A DNA stretch of 5,975 bases from Perlabentimonas sp034006965 (lineage in GTDB: Bacteria; Bacteroidota; Bacteroidia; Bacteroidales; Tenuifilaceae), in NCBI GenBank assembly GCA_034006965.1, contig JAVERU010000159.1, positions 1 to 5,975 on the forward strand, in the 5' to 3' direction. The translations under genes and the position numbers were made by a program. The notes beneath the pieces are model-generated. The model searched no databases and was not told the DNA's origin. It saw only the letters and a program-made list of their open reading frames with translations. How positions within the stretch are numbered: the stretch's first letter is position 1; every line of letters starts with the position of its first letter. Below are positions 1-5,664 of the stretch, one piece after another.

Positions 1-474
1 CTAATTTACGATGAGGTAAATCCAATGGAGAATAAGTTCGTCGATAATCTATCTTCTTTTTCTGGTCAGGGACTATTACCCCAGTTTTGTTACTATATTG
101 AGGCTTATGAGCAGCTCGATAATATGGGGTATTCAAGGCTTAGCCGCTCCCGAAGGGTTTGCGCCGAGGTTACACCCGAAATTGTTATGCCCAATGCATT
201 GGATCCAACCAGCGAGCTCATTTACAACACGATTCGCCGTAGTGTATTTGCACCTACCATATCCTTCGAAGCCGATTATAAGCTTATGATTTACAACAGA
301 TGGGGAGGAGTTGTATACGAAGGTATCAACACTGGCTGGGATGGACGCTTGCCCGATGGTGGAATTGCAAAGGAGGGTACCTATATTTATAGGCTCGAGG
401 TGTATACTCCATCGTTGCGTTCGGTTTCAAAAACAGGGTACCTAACCGTAATTTATGGGCCTAGAGGATACTAA
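1..474 (+). CDS. C-terminal part of a secreted/surface protein with a CHU_C-type (T9SS type B) sorting domain; 5' end outside window
   Basis: The reading frame is open from base 1, so the first in-window ATG (25) is probably internal and the gene starts upstream; 157 residues are visible. Residues 1-40 resemble the end of a fibronectin-III-like repeat (the CYYIEAYE segment). From about residue 59 to the end lies a gliding-motility-associated C-terminal domain: PNA at 64-66, the hallmark IYNRWG at 97-102, WDG at 113-115, and GTYIYRLEVY at 126-135. In Bacteroidota this domain family directs export through the type IX secretion system and attachment to the cell surface. The copy is unusual: the NGDGxND segment normally following PNAFTP is absent, and the usual VTLIR-like end is replaced by LTVIYGPRGY. 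The passenger function cannot be told from this fragment. The family call is confident from the IYNRWG/WDG/GTYIY series; export by T9SS is inferred. Confidence 0.85.
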   Translation, partial: LIYDEVNPMENKFVDNLSSFSGQGLLPQFCYYIEAYEQLDNMGYSRLSRSRRVCAEVTPEIVMPNALDPTSELIYNTIRRSVFAPTISFEADYKLMIYNRWGGVVYEGINTGWDGRLPDGGIAKEGTYIYRLEVYTPSLRSVSKTGYLTVIYGPRGY

Positions 475-565
475 CTCATGCCCATCAAAATCTTTCAGGT
501 TACTCTCATTTTCAACATATTGTGACGAAAATGGCCAATCTACTAATTAGTACGCATTAAGATAT

Positions 566-2824
566 ATGGATTTGCAAAATCAGGATGATAAGAAGGTAAT
601 TAAGGAGGAGTTTGACGATTTGCTAAAGAGCTGCCTGCGTTGTCAGACCGATGACGATTTTAAGCTGGTTAACAAGGCTTTCAATTTGGCTAACGAGGCA
701 CATAAGGGTGTTAAGCGCAAATCGGGCGAGCCTTACATTTTACATCCTATTGCTGTTGCCAAAATAGTAGCTACCGAAATTGGACTTGGTCCCAAAGCCA
801 TTGCATGCGCCCTGATGCATGATGTGGTGGAGGATACCGATTACACCATTGATGATATTGAACGGCTTTTCGATAAAAAAGTAGCCACCATAATTGATGG
901 TCTTACCAAGATTGCTGGTGTATTTGATGCCAACTCATCATTACAAGCCGAGAATTTTCGCAAAATGTTGCTAACCCTAACCGATGATATTAGGGTTATC
1001 CTGATTAAATTGGCTGATCGTCTTCACAACATGCGAACCCTCGATTCGCTACCAGCACATAAGCAGATGAAGATTGCTGGTGAAACCATATACCTTTATG
1101 CGCCCCTAGCGCATCGGCTGGGGTTGTACAACATAAAGACAGAACTCGAGGATTTGAGTTTAAAGTACAGGTATCCAAAGGTATATGAGGATATACGAAG
1201 CAAGATTGCAGGAACCGAGAAACGTAGGATGCAGCTAATCAATACCTTCTCGCTACCTATTATTCAGAAGCTGGAGGAGAATAATATTGACTTTGATATT
1301 AGCGGCAGACCCAAGTCTATCTACTCTATTTGGAAAAAGATTCAAACCAAGAATGTGGCCTTCGAAGATATTTATGACCTGTTGGCTATTCGCATTATCT
1401 TTAATCCCTATCCACACATCCCTGAGAAAACCCAGTGTTGGCACATTTACTCCCTTATAACTGACATTTACAAACCCAAACCCGAAAGAATTCGCGATTG
1501 GGTCAGCACTCCAAAGGCCAACGGTTACGAGGCATTACATTGCACCGTAATGGGCCCGCATGGGCAATGGGTTGAGGTGCAAATACGCTCGCAGCGGATG
1601 AACGAGATTGCTGAGAAAGGATTTGCCTCCCATTGGAAGTATAAAGAATCGGATACCACTACCCAGGAAAGTGTTTTCGAAAAGTGGATTACCCAGGTAC
1701 GCGATCTGCTGGAGAATCCCCAAACCGATGCCCTCGATTTTCTTGATGAGTTTAAGCTCAACCTATTCTCATCCGAAATCATAGTGTTTACTCCTAAAGG
1801 AGAAACCAAAACATTACCCAACGGTTCTACCGCACTCGATCTGGCGTATGAGATCCACACCGAGATTGGTAACAAGGCCATTGGTGCAAAGGTTAACCAC
1901 AAGCTGGTTCCTTTAAGCCATACCCTTTCCAGTGGCGATCAGGTTGAGATTATTACCGCAAGCACACAGAAACCCTCGTCGAACTCCCTAAAATTTGTAA
2001 AAACAGCTAAGGCCCAGTCGGCCATTAAGGCTGCGTTTAAAGCTGAAACAAAGAATAGGATTGAGAAGGGCAAACAGTTGGTAGAGAAAAAGTTGGCAGA
2101 ATATGGAATACAGCCATCGTCGCGGGTGTTTAAAAAGATTCTGCCCGCCTACGAGGTGATATCAAAAGACGAGCTGTATAGCAAGGTGGGGGCGGGGTTA
2201 ATATCGCTCGATAACCTTAAAAAAATTCTTAGAAAGAACACCAAGAGCAAATGGATTAGGTATTGGGAACTTCAGTTCTACAAATCGGCTCATAAGAAAA
2301 AGTTACAGCAAAAGGATGAGGTTGAGCAAGGGGGCAAGTCAATGAAGTTTGACACCCAAAAGCCTTACCTGTTGCGCGAGCTTGGCGATGACGAGACCAC
2401 CTCATATATTGTTGCACCCTGCTGCAACCCAATACCGGGTGACGATGTTATTGGATACATTACATCCGAAGAGAATGTGGTGGTGCATAAGGTTACCTGT
2501 GCCGAGGCCATCAGGTTGATGTCTCGCCATGGCGATAGAATTGTATCGGCCAAGTGGACAACTCACAAAGTGTTATCTTTCCTTGCTCGGGTTGAGGTAA
2601 GGGGTATGGATCGTTCAGGCATCCTTAGTGAGCTGGTTAAGGTAATATCCGATGAGCTGAGGGTTAATATCCGTAAGCTCCAAATTGAAAGCCATGATGG
2701 TATTTTCGAAAGCTCTATCGACCTGTATGTGCATAATGCAGCAAACCTCAATAACCTTATTGGTAATGTAATGCGAATAAAGGGGGTTGACTCAGTGAAA
2801 CGAATAGAAAATTTCGATAGCTAG
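566..2824 (+). CDS. rel: Bifunctional (p)ppGpp synthetase/hydrolase, long RelA/SpoT homologue
   Basis: This is a complete 752-residue long RSH protein, the usual family length. It makes (p)ppGpp from ATP and GDP/GTP and hydrolyses it, controlling the cytosolic stringent response. The N-terminal HD hydrolase domain (about 35-200) keeps its metal ligands: H60, H85-D86, E89-D90, and D151 in LADRLHN. An active hydrolase is therefore expected, unlike E. coli RelA. The synthetase domain (about 240-360) shows SGRPKSIYSI at 247-256, catalytic-type D271 in YDLLAIR, and E337 in VEVQIR. A TGS domain follows (about 404-465), then a helical region, a Cys-rich zinc-finger-like segment (C619-C620 ... H641 ... 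C645) and a C-terminal ACT domain (about 668-750). The ATG at 566 gives a normal N-terminus, and no clear Shine-Dalgarno precedes it. The gene lies 91 bases after the surface-protein gene with no recognisable terminator between them, and 120 bases before the Fur-family gene. The symbol could equally be written relA or spoT. Confidence 0.96.
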   Translation: MDLQNQDDKKVIKEEFDDLLKSCLRCQTDDDFKLVNKAFNLANEAHKGVKRKSGEPYILHPIAVAKIVATEIGLGPKAIACALMHDVVEDTDYTIDDIERLFDKKVATIIDGLTKIAGVFDANSSLQAENFRKMLLTLTDDIRVILIKLADRLHNMRTLDSLPAHKQMKIAGETIYLYAPLAHRLGLYNIKTELEDLSLKYRYPKVYEDIRSKIAGTEKRRMQLINTFSLPIIQKLEENNIDFDISGRPKSIYSIWKKIQTKNVAFEDIYDLLAIRIIFNPYPHIPEKTQCWHIYSLITDIYKPKPERIRDWVSTPKANGYEALHCTVMGPHGQWVEVQIRSQRMNEIAEKGFASHWKYKESDTTTQESVFEKWITQVRDLLENPQTDALDFLDEFKLNLFSSEIIVFTPKGETKTLPNGSTALDLAYEIHTEIGNKAIGAKVNHKLVPLSHTLSSGDQVEIITASTQKPSSNSLKFVKTAKAQSAIKAAFKAETKNRIEKGKQLVEKKLAEYGIQPSSRVFKKILPAYEVISKDELYSKVGAGLISLDNLKKILRKNTKSKWIRYWELQFYKSAHKKKLQQKDEVEQGGKSMKFDTQKPYLLRELGDDETTSYIVAPCCNPIPGDDVIGYITSEENVVVHKVTCAEAIRLMSRHGDRIVSAKWTTHKVLSFLARVEVRGMDRSGILSELVKVISDELRVNIRKLQIESHDGIFESSIDLYVHNAANLNNLIGNVMRIKGVDSVKRIENFDS

Positions 2825-2884
2825 CCTTCGTTACTATCCTGTAATGTTGTTTAATACGATTCCACGTAAAATTTCATCAAAAAA

Positions 2885-2916
2885 TTTGAAAGTATCCCGC
2901 ACAATTACTATTTTTA
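2885..2916 (+). promoter_or_regulatory. Candidate Bacteroidota-type promoter of the Fur-family gene
   Basis: TTTG at 2885-2888 is followed after 20 bases by TATTTTTA at 2909-2916. This matches the Bacteroidota -33 TTTG / -7 TAnnTTTG consensus at every fixed position except the final G. A start near 2922 would give a leader of roughly 22 bases. The surroundings are very AT-rich, so a chance match is possible. The equivalent elements before purA have the same 20-base spacing, which adds some support. Confidence 0.45.
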
Positions 2917-2944
2917 TCTGTTCTAAATTTAAACTACGGTTACC

Positions 2945-3415
2945 ATGGGATGCGATAACACCTTAGACTCTGTTAAAAAAATTTTTATCGAGTACCTTGA
3001 GAAGAAAGGGCACCGGAAGACTCCAGAACGGTTTGCAATTATTGAGGAGATATACTCACGCGAGGGGCACTTCGATATTGAGACCCTGTATATATATATG
3101 AAGAATAAGAATTACAGGGTTAGCAGAGCAACATTATATAATACCATAGAGCTATTGCTTGAGTGCAACCTGGTGGTTAAACATCAGTTTGGTAAAAATA
3201 TCGCCGTTTTTGAGAAAGCATACGAGTGTCGGCAGCACGATCATCTTATTTGCACCCAGTGTGGAAGTGTTATTGAGTTTTGCGACCCCCGTATTCAGGA
3301 AATTAAGAATACAGCAAGCAAATCGATGAATTTTAAAATATCCCATCACTCGCTGTATTTTTATGGAATTTGCAGCAAGTGTATGAGCGCAAAGAACGAT
3401 GAGAAACCTGCTTAG
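2945..3415 (+). CDS. Fur-family metal-dependent transcriptional regulator (Fur/PerR-like)
   Basis: The 156-residue protein has a normal Fur-family length. The N-terminal winged helix (about 10-85) includes the recognition helix SRATLYNTIELL (60-71). The C-terminal dimerisation and metal-binding half has the family core HDHLICTQCGSVIEF (98-112). Four cysteines, C103, C106, C143 and C146, are placed as the structural zinc site. By alignment from memory with Bacillus PerR, the regulatory site would be H42, E90, H98, H100 and E111. Glu at the last position is typical of Fur, where PerR has Asp. The recognition helix carries Asn66 (TLYN) as in PerR (TVYN), where Fur has Arg (TVYR). Whether it senses iron, peroxide, zinc or manganese therefore cannot be settled. 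It acts as a cytosolic DNA-binding dimer. It sits between rel and purA, with its own candidate promoter. Confidence 0.93.
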   Translation: MGCDNTLDSVKKIFIEYLEKKGHRKTPERFAIIEEIYSREGHFDIETLYIYMKNKNYRVSRATLYNTIELLLECNLVVKHQFGKNIAVFEKAYECRQHDHLICTQCGSVIEFCDPRIQEIKNTASKSMNFKISHHSLYFYGICSKCMSAKNDEKPA

Positions 3416-3467
3416 GGGACATTCTCGAAAAACTGCTGAACATTATTCTTATTTTACGGCTTAAACT

Positions 3468-3499
3468 TTTGAAACAACCCCCAAAAAGTTGTAACTTTA
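3468..3499 (+). promoter_or_regulatory. Candidate Bacteroidota-type promoter of purA
   Basis: TTTG at 3468-3471 and TAACTTTA at 3492-3499 are separated by 20 bases and match the -33 TTTG / -7 TAnnTTTG pattern except for the last base. Transcription would begin at about 3505, leaving a purA leader of roughly 75 bases that contains the hairpin at 3518-3541. It lies in the 164-base gap after the Fur-family gene, where a separate purA promoter is plausible. The call rests on sequence match only. Confidence 0.5.
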
Positions 3500-3517
3500 T
3501 AGCATGAAATATGCACG

Positions 3518-3541
3518 ATGCCGGACCCTAATGGCCGGCAT
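3518..3541 (+). other. GC-rich stem-loop in the fur-purA intergenic region
   Basis: ATGCCGG (3518-3524) and CCGGCAT (3535-3541) are perfect 7-bp inverted arms around a 10-base loop. They are followed by a broken T stretch (TTTGTT). The structure could be a weak intrinsic terminator for the Fur-family gene. If the promoter at 3468-3499 is real, it would instead lie in the purA 5' leader. The T tract is poor for a terminator, so the role is open. Confidence 0.5.
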
Positions 3542-3579
3542 TTGTTGCGCATTTCCCAACCATTTTAAGCGTTATCTGT

Positions 3580-4842
3580 ATGAAAGTTGATGTACTTCTT
3601 GGCCTTCAGTGGGGCGATGAGGGCAAGGGAAAAGTTGTTGATGTGCTAACCCCAAGCTACGATGTTATTGCTCGCTTTCAGGGTGGCCCAAATGCTGGAC
3701 ACTCTCTCGAGTTCAATAACATTAAGCATGTTCTCCACACCATTCCTTCGGGCATTTTTCACCAGAAGTCCATAAATATTATTGGCAATGGCGTGGTGAT
3801 TGATCCAGTGATTTTTGCGAAGGAAATAGCCTCGCTCCGTAAGCTGGGTGTTGAGCCCACTAAAAACCTTTTCATCTCCAAAAAGGCTCACCTAATCATC
3901 CCTTCCCATCGTGAGCTCGATGCCGCATCCGAGGCTGCTAAGGGTAAAAGTAAAATTGGCTCAACCCTTAAGGGGATTGGCCCAACCTATATGGATAAGA
4001 CAGGTCGGAATGGGCTGAGAGTGGGCGATATCATTCGGACTGATTTTACAGATCGATACAACCTGCTTAAAGCCAAGCACAAGGATATACTAAGCCAATA
4101 CGACTATCAGGCAGATATTGAGCAGCACGAAGCCGATTGGTTTGCAGGCCTAGAAGTAATCAAGCAGTTTCAACTGATAGATTCGGAGTACGAAATCAAT
4201 CGCTATCGGAATGATGGGAAAAAGATATTGGCCGAAGGGGCACAAGGTTCCCTTCTCGATATCGATTTCGGCTCATACCCATTTGTAACCTCATCCAATA
4301 CCATTTGTGCCGGAGCTTGCACAGGATTGGGTTTGGCGCCAAGCGCCATTGGTGAGGTGTATGGTATATTTAAGGCATATTGTACACGAGTTGGTTCAGG
4401 TCCATTCCCTACTGAGTTGGACAATGAGGTTGGCCAAAAGCTGCGCGGCGAGGGAAATGAGTACGGATCAACCACTGGTCGTCCGCGCCGATGTGGCTGG
4501 CTCGATTTGGTTGCTCTTAAGTACGCTGTGATGATTAACGGGGTAACTGCTCTCATTATGACCAAAGCCGATGTGCTCGATACTTTCACATCCATTAAGG
4601 TCGCAACATCTTACAATGTGAATGGTGTGGAAACACAGATTATGCCCTACGAGTTTGATGCCGAGATAGAACCCGTTTACCAGGAGTTTAAGGGTTGGAA
4701 CACCTCTTTAGCCGAGATCCGCTCCGAAGCCGATTTTCCAGCGGAACTGGTTGATTACATAAGGTTTATTGAAATGGAAACAGGGGTGCCTGTCAAAATT
4801 GTATCAGTTGGACCCGATAGGGAGGCTACTATTAAGCGTTAG
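3580..4842 (+). CDS. purA: Adenylosuccinate synthetase
   Basis: PurA joins IMP and aspartate, using GTP, to form adenylosuccinate, the first committed step from IMP to AMP. The 420-residue protein is close to the usual family length (about 420-432). It begins directly with the N-terminal signature QWGDEGKGK (10-18), which holds the catalytic-type D13, followed by NAGH with H41. The second family signature GIGPTYMDKTGR is at 132-143. The substrate loop GSTTGRPRRCGW is at 296-307, and the guanine-recognition-like TKAD is at 328-331. The ATG at 3580 is chosen because homologues start just before the VDVLLGLQWGDEG stretch. The enzyme is cytosolic and likely homodimeric. E. coli PurA is inhibited by ppGpp, which makes the nearby rel gene a sensible neighbour; whether this enzyme responds the same way is inferred. 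The gene ends just ahead of a strong terminator. Confidence 0.98.
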   Translation: MKVDVLLGLQWGDEGKGKVVDVLTPSYDVIARFQGGPNAGHSLEFNNIKHVLHTIPSGIFHQKSINIIGNGVVIDPVIFAKEIASLRKLGVEPTKNLFISKKAHLIIPSHRELDAASEAAKGKSKIGSTLKGIGPTYMDKTGRNGLRVGDIIRTDFTDRYNLLKAKHKDILSQYDYQADIEQHEADWFAGLEVIKQFQLIDSEYEINRYRNDGKKILAEGAQGSLLDIDFGSYPFVTSSNTICAGACTGLGLAPSAIGEVYGIFKAYCTRVGSGPFPTELDNEVGQKLRGEGNEYGSTTGRPRRCGWLDLVALKYAVMINGVTALIMTKADVLDTFTSIKVATSYNVNGVETQIMPYEFDAEIEPVYQEFKGWNTSLAEIRSEADFPAELVDYIRFIEMETGVPVKIVSVGPDREATIKR

Positions 4843-4861
4843 ATTTTTGGGTTATAGTTTT

Positions 4862-4904
4862 AAAAGCGGAGGCAGAATACTTTCCTTTCTGCCTCCGCTT
4901 TTTT
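4862..4904. terminator. Strong intrinsic terminator between convergent purA and the thioredoxin gene
   Basis: AAAAGCGGAGGCAGAA (4862-4877) and TTCTGCCTCCGCTTTT (4887-4902) form a 16-bp perfect stem with a 9-base loop. On the plus strand the stem ends in six T (4899-4904), a textbook rho-independent terminator for purA. On the minus strand the stem is followed only by a short T run, then A-rich sequence. It begins 14 bases past the thioredoxin stop codon, so it probably also ends that operon less efficiently. Six G follow immediately at 4905-4910. Confidence 0.93.
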
Positions 4905-4918
4905 GGGGGGTTATTCCC

Positions 4919-5275
4919 TTAGTTCACCTTTAGCACATCGGCAAACGCCTGCTTAAAGGTATCCTTTGGCAAAGCGCCTGCTGCCATTTGAGGCTTTTCA
5001 TCCATAGGGATGAAGAGGATAGAGGGGATGCTTCTAATGCCAAATAGTCCAGCAAGCTCCTGCTGTGCTTCAGTATCTACCTTGTAGATATCAATTTTGC
5101 CATCGTACTCCTTTGATAGCTCCTCAAGGATTGGGGCAACCATTTTGCAGGGTCCACACCAGTCGGCATAAAAATCGATAACTGCAGGCTTATCGCCCTC
5201 AAATTTCCATTCGGTATTCTTCTCAAAATCGAAAACTTTCGATTTGAATGTTTCCATGGTCAAGTGTTCTAACAT
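4919..5275 (-). CDS. trxA: Thioredoxin
   Basis: This is a 118-residue single-domain thioredoxin, a cytosolic dithiol reductant of protein disulfides normally recharged by thioredoxin reductase. The active site WCGPC is at residues 39-43 within DFYADWCGPCKMVAPIL. The conserved cis-proline is P84 in RSIP, and the strand KVDTEAQQELAGLFGI precedes it. There is no signal peptide or membrane segment. The N-terminal EHLTMETFK stretch resembles the start of Bacteroidota thioredoxins as I remember them, so the ATG at 5273-5275 is preferred over the internal Met7 (5255-5257). No strong Shine-Dalgarno is seen at either. It is the last gene of a minus-strand trio, 49 bases after the GroES-like gene, with a short hairpin in that gap, and it converges on purA. 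Family assignment is certain; the specific redox partners are not known. Confidence 0.96.
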   Translation of the reverse strand: MLEHLTMETFKSKVFDFEKNTEWKFEGDKPAVIDFYADWCGPCKMVAPILEELSKEYDGKIDIYKVDTEAQQELAGLFGIRSIPSILFIPMDEKPQMAAGALPKDTFKQAFADVLKVN

Positions 5276-5303
5276 AATTGTCTCTGTTTGGATTTTTAGA
5301 ATT

Positions 5304-5318
5304 GGGAGCAGCGCTCCC
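5304..5318 (-). other. Short perfect hairpin between the GroES-like and thioredoxin genes
   Basis: GGGAGC (5304-5309) and GCTCCC (5313-5318) are perfect 6-bp arms around a 3-base loop, 7 bases past the GroES-like stop. In the direction of transcription (minus strand) it is followed by AATTCTAAAAATCC, not a T run, so it is a poor terminator. It could protect the upstream mRNA 3' end or mark a processing site; this is inference only. Confidence 0.4.
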
Positions 5319-5324
5319 TGTTAA

Positions 5325-5612
5325 TTAAATTTCATCGGTTTCAACAATTTTGGCCATGATGTCGGAGTACTGAATAAGCAGGTACTTTTTCCCTTCGAAC
5401 TCCGTTTCGGTACCGCTGAAACCATTATACATAACCTCATCGCCCACGGCGATTTCCGGGTTATCTATATTGCTCATCGCCATAACGCGGGCAATGTTTT
5501 GCTTCTCCTTAGCCGTGTCGGGTATAATTATTCCCGATGCAGTTCTGGCCTCTTCGCTGTCGGTGGGTAAGTCCAACAGCACATTTTGGTTAACTGGTTG
5601 TAATTCTTTCAT
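5325..5612 (-). CDS. Divergent GroES-like co-chaperonin without an adjacent GroEL
   Basis: The 95-residue protein matches the GroES fold. A first strand (NVLLDLP, 10-16) leads into a mobile-loop-like segment EARTASGIIIPDTAKEK (21-37), whose IIIP occupies the place of the GroEL-binding IVL tripeptide. The barrel motifs VGDEVMYNGFSGTE (57-70), KKYLLIQYSDIMAKI (75-89) follow. GroES forms a heptameric lid over GroEL during protein folding. This copy differs from canonical GroES: the usual DRV near the N-terminus is QNV, and the segment corresponding to the roof hairpin (about 46-56) is short, roughly eight residues less than in E. coli and a few less than in Bacteroidota GroES as remembered. No groEL lies next to it. 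It sits instead between glutaredoxin-like and thioredoxin genes, 52 bases after the first and 49 before the second. It may be a paralogue of the main GroES; whether it binds GroEL is unknown. Confidence 0.88.
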   Translation of the reverse strand: MKELQPVNQNVLLDLPTDSEEARTASGIIIPDTAKEKQNIARVMAMSNIDNPEIAVGDEVMYNGFSGTETEFEGKKYLLIQYSDIMAKIVETDEI

Positions 5613-5664
5613 AGCTAATTCAAAAGAAATTAAGTTACAAATTTTTTTATGAATGCCTAAGCAC

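Noticed and set aside
475..565. Promoter or terminator between the surface-protein gene and rel
   Set aside because: No convincing TTTG / TAnnTTTG pair or stable hairpin with T tract was found; the best partial match (TTG near 520, TACTAATT at 541) misses key bases.
1525..1902. 125-codon minus-strand open frame within the rel gene
   Set aside because: It is antisense to conserved synthetase and TGS sequence, and its translation is low-complexity-like with no recognisable domain; it is a shadow of rel.
2872..2891. Imperfect inverted repeat TTTCA ... TGAAA overlapping the candidate promoter of the Fur-family gene, as an autoregulatory operator
   Set aside because: Only 5-bp arms in an AT-rich stretch and no match to a Fur or PerR box; too likely by chance.
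4307..4531. 74-codon plus-strand frame inside purA
   Set aside because: Out of frame with a clearly conserved enzyme and without recognisable content.
4203..4595. 130-codon minus-strand open frame within purA
   Set aside because: It lies wholly opposite conserved PurA sequence and has no family features; a coding shadow.
5613..5664. Promoter for the GroES-like gene (TTCTTTTG resembling TAnnTTTG on the minus strand)
   Set aside because: The A of the -7 element is missing and no TTTG lies at suitable spacing; the nearest is only 9 bases upstream. The gene is more likely read from a promoter beyond the window.
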